A DNA stretch of 64,000 bases from Roseburia sp. AM59-24XD (GCF_003478445.1 NZ_QUET01000010.1:1-64000); one strand, 5' to 3'; counted from the stretch's first letter, positions 16,281-25,115 are shown. The notes: generated from the letters alone by a model not told the origin. A program made the numbers and translations.

Positions 16281-17629
16281 CTACTGTAAGCGTTCGGTTT
16301 CCCTGCCCCGTTCCGGTTCTTTTTCCAGTCTTAAAATACTGTCTATGTTCTGTTTGATAACGTCGTATTCCTTGACCTGTTTTTTCAGCTTGCCATAATC
16401 AGTGTAAAGGGCTTCTTTCTGCGCTTGGAGCTTCCCGTATTCTTCCTGCATGGCGGCAAGATTGGGGAGCTTGGTAACGCCCGCCGCTTTCAATGCCTTT
16501 GCCGCCGCTTCATGGAGTATCAGACTGCTTTCCTGCTTTGCCCGGTATGTGTCCTTATCCTTTGCCCTGCGGTATGCTTCATAGACGGTTTTTGTTTTTT
16601 GGTAGGTGGTAACGTGCTTCATCAGCACCGCCATGTCTGCAAGACGTTTCTCCACGCTCTTTAATGCGTCTGCTGTCTTTTCATTTTCCGCATTTATTTC
16701 TTCAATCCGGCTGACTAAATCCGCGTACTGCTCAATCTTGTGTTCTGTCAAGAAATTCATAGTTTTTGCAGCCAGTTTCAGATTATGGATTTTCGCCCAC
16801 TGTTCATAGCCCCGGCTCTCTTGTGCTTGATACTACTTTCAATGTCGATAAGCAGCGATACGCCGCGCTGCTCTTTGGGAGCTTTCGCTGCCTTTGTGCG
16901 CTTGCCTGCAATCCGTTCTTTGATTGCTTCCTCTGTATAATCTGCACCGAGGGTTTTTAAGCGGGTAAAGCGTTCCTGTCCGGGAGCGCGGCAGGAGATA
17001 TATTTTCCCGGTTTTATCTCATAGCCCGCCGCCTGTAACCGCTGCAATAATTCTTCAAAACTTGCTACTTGGGGGATAAGTGTATCAACGGCAATTTTTA
17101 GCTTGCCTTTCCAACTTGTTCCCGTCTTTTCCGCTTGATATTCTGCATAGCTTTTTCCCTTACTGCCTTTACCCGGAATGACAACGGACAGCCCGTTTTC
17201 CCTGCACAGCTTATCACTTATGTTCCGTATGCCGTAGTAACTGCGCCTATTGGAATTGTACTTATGGTAGTCAACAAAGTTGACCGCACAAAAAATGATA
17301 TGGTTATGGATATGCCCTTTGTCTATGTGGGTAGTCAAGACGTATTCATGCTGTCCCTTTGTTACCGCGTCGGCAAGCTGTTTTCCGATTGTGTGGGCTT
17401 TCTCACAGTCCACCTCTCCCGGTTCAAACGATTGTATCAGATGAAAGGCTAAGTTGTTCCCTTTCTGCCGAGCCTGCGACAAAGTATATTCAAACTCAAT
17501 ATCTGCCGTTTCATAGCTGCACCCAAAGGAGGACACAAGCGTTTTCCCGTCTGTCTTATCCGGGTTTTGGATATAACCAAGGGCTTTGCTCAACGTGCTT
17601 TTAATAGGCTTAATCTTTGTAACCGCCAT
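16281..17629 (-). CDS. MOB-P type relaxase (apparent single-base frameshift)
   Basis: The N-terminal part (codons from 17,629) has the relaxase metal motif HIDKGHIHNHIIF near residue 115 and reads to a stop at 16,778. The matching C-terminal part (EQWAKIHNLKLAAK, then MNFLTEHKIEQYADL) continues in another frame to 16,281. Adding one G to the GGGG run (CCCC at 16,810-16,813 on the plus strand) restores a protein of about 449 residues with GYEQWAK at the joint. Relaxases nick oriT and lead the transferred strand. The start overlaps the mobC end. If the deletion is real, the C-terminal coiled-coil part is lost. Confidence 0.85.
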
Positions 17630-17919
17630 ATCTCCGCAAGCACCCCCTTTATTTCCTCTATGTCCTCTTGGTAGACGCTGCCTGTCGCATTGACACGCTT
17701 TGCAATCTGATTGACGTTGACCCCGATTTTCTGTATCTCCGCTGTCATGGCTTTTATGTCGCTATGGTCTGTCTGAATGATATACCCGTCAATGGCAATC
17801 TTGCGAAGATACGCCGCCATATTTTGGGTAGGGACGAGCTTCATTTTCTGTTCAATCAATGCCCGTTCTTCCTCTGTTACATAGAATTTGATTTGTACTT
17901 TTCTTTTGCGTCCGTTCAT
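17590..17919 (-). CDS. mobC: MobC-type mobilisation accessory protein
   Basis: 109 residues from ATG 17,919, preceded by AAAGGAA; the frame is open further upstream but has no better start. The N terminus (RKRKVQIKFYVTEEERALIE) fits a ribbon-helix-helix DNA-binding fold and the end (KIGVNVNQIAKRVNATGSVY) is the conserved MobC signature. MobC helps the relaxase open DNA at oriT. It overlaps the relaxase start, and copy B of the oriT-like repeat lies 22 bases upstream. Confidence 0.88.
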   Translation of the reverse strand: MNGRKRKVQIKFYVTEEERALIEQKMKLVPTQNMAAYLRKIAIDGYIIQTDHSDIKAMTAEIQKIGVNVNQIAKRVNATGSVYQEDIEEIKGVLAEIWRLQRLSLLKAR

Positions 17920-17940
17920 GCAATCGTTCCTTTCCATTCC

Positions 17941-18039
17941 GAGGGTTTGGGACACTTCCCAACAAGCAATTTTTAACCGACGCACCGCAGGGCGGGAGGG
18001 CGAAAATACGGAAAAGGGTACTCTTTTCCTATGCTTGCT
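17941..18039 (-). other. Probable origin of transfer (oriT), copy B of the repeat
   Basis: Read on the minus strand, it begins AGCAAGCATAGGAAAAG, has the dyad GGAAAAG-N6-CTTTTCC, a variable GC-rich middle, then TTGGGAAGTGTCCCAAAC with inverted repeat TTGGGA-N4-TCCCAA. Position just upstream of mobC and the relaxase is the usual place of oriT in MOB-P systems. Copy A at 9865-9962 is in opposite orientation. The nick site cannot be fixed from sequence alone. Confidence 0.68.
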
Positions 18040-18099
18040 AAGAAACTTTCTCCCTTTATCCCTACTACATGGAAAATTTGATTTTGCCAAAGCAGGACA

Positions 18100-18128
18100 A
18101 AAGAAAAACGTCGCAAACTGCGACGTTT
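18100..18128 (-). terminator. Terminator of the XRE regulator gene
   Basis: Perfect 10-bp stem AAACGTCGCA / TGCGACGTTT with a 3-base loop, followed on the minus strand by a T-run (TTTTTCTTTT). It lies 35 bases beyond the stop of the leftward regulator gene. Confidence 0.85.
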
Positions 18129-18162
18129 CAAACTGCTTTCTCTATGAAGAAACGAGGGAACT

Positions 18163-18522
18163 TTATTCCCCCGTTGTTTCGTTGTTGGCTTCCTCAATCC
18201 CTTTTGCGGTAGCAGACAGGATTTTCAAATCCTTTTCGCTCATGCCGTCGAGCATGGTATCAAGCTGACGGCGGCGGGTGGACTTTTCCTGTTCCCGTTC
18301 CGGGAAAAAGAACTGGTCTACCGATACGTCAAGCAAGGTTACAAGCTCATACAAAATCTGCAAACTTGGGTGCTGTCCGCTGTTCTCAATGGACGCGATA
18401 TATCGCGGCGCAATGTTCAGCTCATCCGCTAACTGATTGCGGGAAATCCCCTTTGCTTTTCTTGCCGCTTTTATAGCCTGTCCGAAAGCCTTAAAATCAA
18501 ACTTTTCTTTGTTCTGCTTCAT
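18163..18522 (-). CDS. XRE-family transcriptional regulator
   Basis: 119 residues from ATG 18,522 (GGGTGAA ahead); an in-frame start five codons earlier is less well placed. A helix-turn-helix is clear at about residues 13-70 (ISRNQLADELNIAPRYIASI). The C-terminal half is charged and may dimerise. It stands at the boundary between mobilisation and cargo, where Tn916/Tn1549 elements carry a regulator of transfer. Its promoter must lie in 18,523-18,682. Confidence 0.88.
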   Translation of the reverse strand: MKQNKEKFDFKAFGQAIKAARKAKGISRNQLADELNIAPRYIASIENSGQHPSLQILYELVTLLDVSVDQFFFPEREQEKSTRRRQLDTMLDGMSEKDLKILSATAKGIEEANNETTGE

Positions 18523-18682
18523 AATCATTTCACCCAACTACATTGTATATTTCATCTCTCTTTCGAGATATGATTACACACATCATAGTATGGATAGAAA
18601 TAGAGCATATCATACACTTGCTATTATTCGGTTATCCGATTATAATTATATTGATAAAGTTTGAGGAAAGGGCGGTTGAACT

Positions 18683-18859
18683 ATGGAATATATGTCTTGT
18701 CCAGAAGCAGCGGAAAAATGGGGCATTTCTGAACGGCGAGTACAGATACTTTGTAAACAGAACAGAATACCGGGAGTTTCAAAAATCGGTTATATGTGGT
18801 TGATACCCAAAGCGGCAGAGAAGCCTACTGATGGACGTAGGAAAGGGAATAAAAAATAG
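18683..18859 (+). CDS. Small helix-turn-helix (excisionase-like) protein
   Basis: 58 residues, starting MEYMSCPEAAEKWGISERR, behind GGAAAGGGCGG. The order CPEAAEKWGISERRVQILC then RIPGVSKIGYMWLIPK is the winged-helix pattern of MerR/excisionase-like DNA-binding proteins (HTH_17), used in many mobile elements. The tail is basic. It is divergent from the XRE gene and stands before the cargo operon; a role in regulating either is possible. Confidence 0.72.
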   Translation: MEYMSCPEAAEKWGISERRVQILCKQNRIPGVSKIGYMWLIPKAAEKPTDGRRKGNKK

Positions 18860-18878
18860 ATAATTCCTTACGTAAAAC

Positions 18879-18930
18879 CTTACATCAAATGTAAGTGTTA
18901 CATTGAGTTATTACGCAGTAAAATTATAAC
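18879..18930 (+). promoter_or_regulatory. Promoter and dyad operator of the BceAB-type cargo
   Basis: TTGAGT (18,903-18,908), 16-base spacer, TATAAC (18,925-18,930). Eight bases upstream of the -35 lies the perfect dyad CTTACAT-CAA-ATGTAAG (18,879-18,895), followed by a further TTACAT-like half site. A dyad just upstream of a weak -35 fits activation by an OmpR-family regulator, most simply the regulator encoded at 21,929. Confidence 0.6.
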
Positions 18931-18968
18931 TGGTAAACAATCAACAATCCACAAGGCGAGGTGTAAAA

Positions 18969-19751
18969 ATGAATTATACAGAAAAACTCTTGGAAGTGTG
19001 CGACTTGCATAAAGTTTACACAAAAGATGGTGTCCCCACAAAGGCTCTAAATGGGATTTCATTTAATGTTCTCAATGGTGAATATTTGGGTATTATGGGT
19101 GCAAGTGGTTCCGGTAAAACTACATTATTAAATTGTATTGCGACGGTAATTAAACCAACTTCAGGTCAAATTTTACTTTCAGGTGCCAATATAAGCTCTT
19201 TTGATGGCACGAAGTTGGCTGAATATCGTGGCAACAAGATTGGTTATCTATTTCAAGATTTTGCTTTACTTGATAATCTAACTGGTAAAGAAAATATTAT
19301 ATTGCCTTTATCAATTCATAATATTGACATTGTTACAGCGGAAAAAAAGCTAAAAGATATAGCAGATTTTCTTGGAATTACAGACGTTCTTTCTAAATTT
19401 CCGTCACAAATGTCGGGCGGTCAAAAACAACGCGTAGCTGCTGCACGTAGTTTGATTTCTGACCCCGATATTATTTTGGCTGATGAACCTACAGGTGCAT
19501 TAGATACAAAATCAGCACGTTTACTCATGGAGAAGTTACAGGAAATCAATCTTAGGCGTGGACGCACAATCCTAATGGTCACGCATGACCCTAACGCCGC
19601 GAGTTTCTGTTCTCGTATTTTGTTCATTCAAGACGGTGTTATTTTCCATGAGTTACGTCGTAAAATTCCAAATGAAACACAGGAAGATTTTTATGCACGT
19701 ATTTTACAAGTGATGGCTCAAATGGGGGGAGGAAGTGCAAATGTTCTTTAA
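18969..19751 (+). CDS. BceA-type ABC transporter ATP-binding protein
   Basis: 260 residues. Walker A GASGSGKTT near residue 43, signature MSGGQKQRVAAARSL near residue 146, Walker B DIILADEPTGALD. The N terminus (EVCDLHKVYTKDGVPTKAL) is typical of the MacB/BceA group. With the next gene it forms a Bce-type transporter, which removes peptide antibiotics such as bacitracin or lantibiotics from their lipid target and signals to the cognate kinase. Codon use is AT-rich compared with the transfer genes, suggesting separate origin of this cargo. Confidence 0.93.
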   Translation: MNYTEKLLEVCDLHKVYTKDGVPTKALNGISFNVLNGEYLGIMGASGSGKTTLLNCIATVIKPTSGQILLSGANISSFDGTKLAEYRGNKIGYLFQDFALLDNLTGKENIILPLSIHNIDIVTAEKKLKDIADFLGITDVLSKFPSQMSGGQKQRVAAARSLISDPDIILADEPTGALDTKSARLLMEKLQEINLRRGRTILMVTHDPNAASFCSRILFIQDGVIFHELRRKIPNETQEDFYARILQVMAQMGGGSANVL

Positions 19752-21891
19752 TCTCACATGGCGAAACGCCAAACGGAGCCGTAGCGAAAACCTAATTTAT
19801 TTTCTGACAATGATAACAGCCGTAGCAATGTTTTATATAGTGCTTTCTCTTGGACAACAGGACGTAATACGTTTTTTAAGTGAAATTGAGAGCGACGCAG
19901 TAGAACGGTTGCTTACTAATCTTTTACCGACGGTTTATCTTTGTGCTTTATTATTTGTGTTCTTTCTCGTAGTATTTGCAAACAAATATCAACTTGAATG
20001 TCGTAGTCGAGAACTGGGGCTTTATTTGATGTTTGGAATGACAAAGATTAAATTATTTATTCAAATAATGACAGAGGGGCTAATCACGTCGTTTTTAGCT
20101 CTTTTAGGAGGGCTTGTATGCGGTGGCTTTTTATCCGAAGCTATAAGTCTTACAACCGCGCGTTTAGTAGGGCATGGTATCATTACACACCAATTAAGTT
20201 TTTCTGTAAGTGCCGCTATTTTCACATCGTTAGGCTTCTTGATTATTCAGTTTGTAGCATTGTTTGTTCTATGCGGAAAGCTGTTCCGTAAAGAGCTACA
20301 TCAACTTGTTTATGGAGAGATGGCGAAAAAGCAACGCACAGGGAATCCATATGTAAGTTTCGTATCGTTTGCTATAGGCACCGTAATTTTGCTTGTCGCG
20401 TACTGGATTGTTGTAGAGCATTTTATGGCTGCGAGTGGGGCAATGCTGCTTATTGCCGTTTTACTTGGAATTATCGGAACAATTCTATTTATTCGAGGAC
20501 TTGCAAGAATTTTGAGTATATGGGCAGCTTCTATAAAACACAAAGCCACAAGAGGACTTTATGTATTTACTTTACGGCAGTTGCATGAAAATGTCGTTAA
20601 TAAATATATTTCAATCAGCGTAGCGTCCATTCTGATGATGCTTACTATTATGTTAATTACCGACGGCTCAGTGCGCATAATGTCATATGGAAGTGAATTG
20701 ACACGAGGTACTTCTGTTTATGACTTTACTGTAATGGGCAACGACCAAATTGTTGAGAAGTATCTTTCCAACGAACAAATTCGTCCTTATGTATCAAATC
20801 TGAACCGTATGGAAATAGGAAATATAAAATCCACTGCTTCGGATGGGATAAGTTCTCCTGTTGATTGGTCGAAATTTAGGAAACAAATCGTGCAGCATTT
20901 ACCTCAAGATGTAGTAGACCCTGCCACACAAGAAGATGGTATGTATAGTTTTGGCTCCGACCAACCTGCTGCCTTAAACCTTTTAGGTCTTATTGATACT
21001 GGTAGTTCTTCTCCTTATTTGCTTCCTGTATCTTCCTATAATCGGTTATTGGATGCCGCGGGAGAAGAACAGATTAGCCTTGGGAACAATGAAGTTGTCT
21101 ATTATCTCAACCCAGATTTTTTAGGTAATGCTCAAGATGAAACGGTTACACTGTTAAATCAAATTGCAGCAGACGCACAGGCGAATAATGAAGCGTCGCT
21201 TTCTATCAACGAAAGACCATTTTATCTTGTTCCCTCCGTACCGATGAAAGGGTTGACCGCAGATGAAAATATCAAGATTATAACTGCATTGATTGTTTCA
21301 GATGAGATATATTCAGAATTTGTAAATTCAGACACTTGTATGGTTTATTGGAACTTTTGTATTCCTAATGAACTTGTTGAAACAAAAGGTTTAATGTTAC
21401 CGATTATGGAAGCTCGTGATTTGTTAAAACCATCTGGTCTATATTACGAAAGCTATCTTAATAATTTTGGGCGACAATTATTTTATGTTATTTCCGGAAG
21501 TTATACAACACTATACATGGGATTTATGTTTTTGATTATTGCGTGTGCATTACTTGCCCTGCAATTCTTGACGCAAATGCAAACTACAAAATCAAGGTAT
21601 CTAACACTCTCTATTTTAGGAGCACGACGTGAACAAATTAAGCGTTCTATCAACCAACAAGTATTATGGTATTTCCTGCTTCCTCTTATATTAGCGTGTA
21701 TCAGCGGAGCAGTAGGGATATATGCCATGCAGCTATATTTATATTCAGGAGCGGCACACCTTGAACAGTCCTATCCTCTTTTAATTGCTATGGCTGTTAT
21801 TGTTGTTCTTGTTATGGTAATTTACGGTGTGGCTGTTGCTCGAACAGCTAATCGTGAAATAGGAAAGCTCAATTACAAGCCCAATTCTTAA
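19741..21891 (+). CDS. BceB-type ABC transporter permease (FtsX family)
   Basis: 716 residues from ATG 19,741 (GGAGG 19,729-19,733), a start that overlaps the ATPase gene; a GTG six bases upstream is possible. The N terminus MFFNLTWRNAKRSRSENLIY is typical of BceB. About ten hydrophobic segments are arranged as in this family, with a large extracellular domain at about residues 310-580 between helices, which is thought to recognise the peptide-bound target. A final FtsX motif region (ALLALQFLTQMQTTKSRY) follows. Works with the BceA-like ATPase and is likely sensor for the kinase. Confidence 0.92.
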   Translation: MFFNLTWRNAKRSRSENLIYFLTMITAVAMFYIVLSLGQQDVIRFLSEIESDAVERLLTNLLPTVYLCALLFVFFLVVFANKYQLECRSRELGLYLMFGMTKIKLFIQIMTEGLITSFLALLGGLVCGGFLSEAISLTTARLVGHGIITHQLSFSVSAAIFTSLGFLIIQFVALFVLCGKLFRKELHQLVYGEMAKKQRTGNPYVSFVSFAIGTVILLVAYWIVVEHFMAASGAMLLIAVLLGIIGTILFIRGLARILSIWAASIKHKATRGLYVFTLRQLHENVVNKYISISVASILMMLTIMLITDGSVRIMSYGSELTRGTSVYDFTVMGNDQIVEKYLSNEQIRPYVSNLNRMEIGNIKSTASDGISSPVDWSKFRKQIVQHLPQDVVDPATQEDGMYSFGSDQPAALNLLGLIDTGSSSPYLLPVSSYNRLLDAAGEEQISLGNNEVVYYLNPDFLGNAQDETVTLLNQIAADAQANNEASLSINERPFYLVPSVPMKGLTADENIKIITALIVSDEIYSEFVNSDTCMVYWNFCIPNELVETKGLMLPIMEARDLLKPSGLYYESYLNNFGRQLFYVISGSYTTLYMGFMFLIIACALLALQFLTQMQTTKSRYLTLSILGARREQIKRSINQQVLWYFLLPLILACISGAVGIYAMQLYLYSGAAHLEQSYPLLIAMAVIVVLVMVIYGVAVARTANREIGKLNYKPNS

Positions 21892-21928
21892 CAGGCTTAT
21901 AAATATTATGGGAAAGGAGGCGGACATA

Positions 21929-22612
21929 TTGGCAAAGATAGTTGTGGTTGAAGATGATGTTTATATGCGAGAAGAACTGTTGAACTTATTAGAAAAATCG
22001 GGATATGATACGATTGGATTATCGGATTTTGAAAACGCAGTATCAGAAATAGCAGCATATTTTCCCGACTTAATTTTGCTTGACATCAATCTTCCCTTTC
22101 GTTCGGGTTTTGAAATATGTAAAGAGTTGAAAGCTAAACAGATTGGTACGGTACTCGTATTGACTGCAAGAGATAAATTGCAGGACGAACTGCACGCATT
22201 AGACTTGGGGGCTGATGACTATTTAACAAAACCTTGTAATATGTCACGTTTACTTGCCCGAATTAAAAATCTTCTTCGACGTAAAGAAGAACAGGTACAG
22301 CAAGGGTTACTTGATGGAGGTGGTTTTTTACTTGACCCGAATACCTTTACAATTTATGTAGGGAATAGCTCTTACCTTATGCCACCGAACGAAGGAAAAA
22401 TATTACTTGCTCTCTTGAAAAATAGCCCTAAGATTGTTTCTAAAAAAGAATTATGCATTAGACTATGGGGAACAGAAGAATTTATAGACGAAAATGCATT
22501 ACAAGTAAATTTTACTCGGCTGCGAAAAACGCTTCGGGAGTTTGGGCTTGAAGAACGTATAGAAACGGTGCGAGGGCAAGGATACCGTTTGAAAGAGCAG
22601 GTGGACATATGA
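21929..22612 (+). CDS. OmpR-family response regulator (BceR-type)
   Basis: 227 residues from TTG 21,929, chosen because AAAGGAGG (about 21,912-21,919) has ideal spacing and the receiver domain starts directly (AKIVVVEDDVYM). The phosphoacceptor Asp is in DLILLDINLPF near residue 51, the conserved Lys in LTKPCNMSRLL. The C-terminal winged helix (about 130-225) ends in VRGQGYRLKEQ. It probably binds the dyad ahead of the transporter operon. Confidence 0.92.
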   Translation: MAKIVVVEDDVYMREELLNLLEKSGYDTIGLSDFENAVSEIAAYFPDLILLDINLPFRSGFEICKELKAKQIGTVLVLTARDKLQDELHALDLGADDYLTKPCNMSRLLARIKNLLRRKEEQVQQGLLDGGGFLLDPNTFTIYVGNSSYLMPPNEGKILLALLKNSPKIVSKKELCIRLWGTEEFIDENALQVNFTRLRKTLREFGLEERIETVRGQGYRLKEQVDI

Positions 22613-23661
22613 ATAAATGGAAAAATCTTTTAATTGCTATTTCTTCTAATCGAATTTGGTTTATAACATTTATGTGTTTGGATTTGTTCTTTATATTCCT
22701 TGCTTGGTTGGCTTACCCGGAATATTTCACAAGCTATGTTGCCTTGATAATTTTTGTTTCATTGGCTGCACTTACTATACCGATTACTATATCAATCAAA
22801 AAAAGTAACAAAGCTGATGTTGTTTTTCATAGTTTTTTATTGGAACCAGATGATACTAATGAATACTTACTATGTGAAATTGTACCCGCGTTATTACGTC
22901 CCTATGTTCGTGAATTGGGACAGCATTTGAGAACACAGCAGGAATATGTGAACGAACAGAAAATAAAGATTTCGGACTATGAACAATATATTGAAAATTG
23001 GGCGCATGAAATTAAAAAGCCACTATCGCTTATGACATTGTTATTGGATAATCGAAAAAACGAAATGTCCCCTTTAGTGCATACTCGTATGCTTTACGTG
23101 CGTGACCATGCGCGGCAAGATGTTGAACAAATCCTTTATTTTTCTCGGCTTGGTGCTGTCCATAAAGATTATTATTTTGAACCACTATCTATTCTTAGGA
23201 CTTGTCGAGAAGCAGTTGAGGATAATGTAACTCTGCTTGAAGAAGCCGGATTTTCTATTGAGTTTTTGGGGAATGAATATCAAATTATATCCGACAAAAA
23301 AGGGCTAATGTTTATTTTAGGACAGATTATTAGTAATAGTGTAAAATATGCTGAAAAAAAATCTTCTCCCTTTCTTCAATTCTCAATCAATGAAGCTTCA
23401 CAAAGTGAAGAAATCATCTTATCTATTAACGATAATGGAATGAGCATACCCATATCGGATTTGCCATTTGTTTTTGATAAAGGTTTTACCGGCGATACAG
23501 GAAGTTATTTAAGCCGTTCTACAGGCATGGGGTTATACCTTGTTCAAAAAATGGCTAATGACCTAACTATAAAAGTGGAAATACAGACTAATTCTTATGG
23601 TGGAACAACCGTAACCTTGACGTTTCCAAAAGTGGAACGTCCTTTCTTTCGGGAGGTGTAG
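22609..23661 (+). CDS. BceS-type intramembrane-sensing histidine kinase
   Basis: 350 residues. Two closely spaced membrane helices near the N terminus (about 14-34 and 40-60) with almost no extracellular loop, the arrangement of kinases that sense through their transporter. The H-box is ENWAHEIKKPLSLM near residue 131; the ATP domain has ISNSVKYAEKKS (N box), DNGMSIP and GMGLYLVQKM (G2 box). ATG overlaps the regulator stop. Confidence 0.93.
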   Translation: MNKWKNLLIAISSNRIWFITFMCLDLFFIFLAWLAYPEYFTSYVALIIFVSLAALTIPITISIKKSNKADVVFHSFLLEPDDTNEYLLCEIVPALLRPYVRELGQHLRTQQEYVNEQKIKISDYEQYIENWAHEIKKPLSLMTLLLDNRKNEMSPLVHTRMLYVRDHARQDVEQILYFSRLGAVHKDYYFEPLSILRTCREAVEDNVTLLEEAGFSIEFLGNEYQIISDKKGLMFILGQIISNSVKYAEKKSSPFLQFSINEASQSEEIILSINDNGMSIPISDLPFVFDKGFTGDTGSYLSRSTGMGLYLVQKMANDLTIKVEIQTNSYGGTTVTLTFPKVERPFFREV

Positions 23662-23663
23662 AA

Positions 23664-24152
23664 ATGCAACAACAGAGTAACGTAACAAACGGACAAAAGC
23701 AAAATTCTATTTTGGTATTGTTACTGAACTGGATAATTATTTTAGGAGTGTACCTTTTAATTCGTATTGTATTTATTGTTTTAGGCTTTCATTTATATAC
23801 ACCCCTTTTAGGCGGTTTACTTGCTATTATACCGTATCTTTTAGGAACAATATATTTATGGAAATCCTGTAATCAATACAAAATTTGGTTTTATGTATTG
23901 GCTATTCTTCTACCATCTATCGTTGAAAAAATCACATTATATTTGTTTGGCTCGTTTTTATATAATTTAAGTCCGACAAACATTGTTGAAGTTATGGAAA
24001 CTATTGGTAACAATATGCCATATGTTAACTTCATTAAAAGTCAATCTGCACAATATTTAATCAATATATCATTTTTTAATTGGACGTACATTATATGTAG
24101 TATTGTATTTTCTCTTGCTTGTGTTTTGTTTTTGGTAAGGCGAAAAAAGTGA
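23664..24152 (+). CDS. Unknown small membrane protein of the BceRS-AB cargo
   Basis: 162 residues starting MQQQSNVTNGQKQNSILVLL, two bases after the kinase stop behind GGGAGG. Four hydrophobic segments are visible (about 18-40, 44-65, 70-92, 135-157), with a hydrophilic stretch near 95-125. No family is recognised. Its tight place at the end of the operon suggests an accessory to resistance or sensing, such as an immunity or lipid-cycle protein; this is inference. Confidence 0.65.
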   Translation: MQQQSNVTNGQKQNSILVLLLNWIIILGVYLLIRIVFIVLGFHLYTPLLGGLLAIIPYLLGTIYLWKSCNQYKIWFYVLAILLPSIVEKITLYLFGSFLYNLSPTNIVEVMETIGNNMPYVNFIKSQSAQYLINISFFNWTYIICSIVFSLACVLFLVRRKK

Positions 24153-24285
24153 CTGAATAACCACAGAGAATAAATTTAGATATTGCAAATATTATAACAA
24201 ATGGATATAAAATAGACTAAATCTGCCGCGCGACGGCAAAAGAAAAAAAGCCGTCGTAAAGCAGACATATTTTCACGCGTCTTTG

Positions 24286-24321
24286 AAACGGTGGCTTATG
24301 GAAAAGCCGCCGTTTCTTTTT
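24286..24321 (+). terminator. Terminator after the cargo operon
   Basis: AAACGGTGGC pairs with GCCGCCGTTT (one G-T), followed by CTTTTT. A second hairpin CGACGGC-N12-GCCGTCG stands just upstream at 24,231-24,256. Together they close the cargo operon. The rest of 24,153-24,674 shows a possible short peptide and a hairpin with T-run near 24,520-24,545. Confidence 0.75.
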
Positions 24322-24389
24322 GCTTAAAGCACTTTGACACTCTCTATCCCATGCAATCAGCAGGGGCGGTATATTGGGAGGTTGTCATT

Positions 24390-24482
24390 GTGAAAAAAGG
24401 AAAGAATGAATACATACAGATAAGGAATACCTTATCAAAAAAGCCAGCCTCCTACAAGGGGTTATTGCGGCTATATATATGA
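24390..24482 (+). CDS. Possible 30-residue leader-like peptide
   Basis: GTG at 24,390 behind GGGAGG, ending at TGA 24,480. It would give a basic peptide beginning MKKGKNEYIQIRNTLSK. It lies between the cargo terminator and the sigma factor gene. No homologue is known to me, and a chance open frame is quite possible. Confidence 0.25.
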   Translation: MKKGKNEYIQIRNTLSKKPASYKGLLRLYI

Positions 24483-24674
24483 ATTGTCAAATCATCTGAA
24501 TACTTCTTTTAATTCCTCTGCGCCTGTCCGAGTTTTTTCGGGCGGGCGTATTTTGCGTTTACAGAAGATTTTTTCAAAAACTTTGTCCTCTTTTTGGCAA
24601 AGCAAAAAGTCGCCTGTATTATCCCGCGAAAAGGGGAGGTACTACCGCCTTTCGGCAGAAAGGAGGTGAACACC

Positions 24675-25115
24675 ATGACACCTAATCGCAGGGAATTTGA
24701 AAAGCAATGTGCGTTTCAAAAGTTCTGTAAATCAGTGCTGCACAACGAAGCGTGCAACGCCCATGAAGAAATTCGTCGGCGCAGAGTTCGGGAGGTTACT
24801 TTTTCCAACCTTGCCTTGCATGAGGAACGGCAACTTTATACCGTCGATAAGTATTTTCAAGACGAAGAAGCAGAGCCGTCTTATCAAATGGCAGGAAAAG
24901 AAATAACCCCAAAACTGCTACTTGAAGCTATCCGGGCTTTGCCCGAAGAACGGCGCAAAATTATACTGCTGTATTACTTTGAGGGATTGACTGATATAGA
25001 AATCGGAAAGCAACTCAATATCTCAAGAAGTACGGTACAGTATCGCCGGACAAGCTCCTTTGAGCAGTTAAAAAAATATTTGGAGGAAAACGCTGATGAA
25101 TGGATTGAATGGTAA
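24675..25115 (+). CDS. Sigma-70 family (region 4) factor of the element
   Basis: 146 residues from ATG 24,675 (AAAGGAGGTGA ahead). The C-terminal half has a sigma region 4 helix-turn-helix (LTDIEIGKQLNISRSTVQYR) preceded by LPEERRKIILLYYFEG. A clear region 2 is lacking, so it is either a short ECF-like factor or a region-4-only regulator like Tn916 orf7. It overlaps the next gene, as orf7 and orf8 do in Tn916, where the pair controls excision and transfer. Confidence 0.85.
   Translation: MTPNRREFEKQCAFQKFCKSVLHNEACNAHEEIRRRRVREVTFSNLALHEERQLYTVDKYFQDEEAEPSYQMAGKEITPKLLLEAIRALPEERRKIILLYYFEGLTDIEIGKQLNISRSTVQYRRTSSFEQLKKYLEENADEWIEW

Noticed and set aside
18969..24152. vanB or tetracycline-resistance cargo
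   Set aside because: No ligase, VanY/W/H/X or TetM-like gene is present; the cargo is a Bce-type transporter with its own regulator and kinase.
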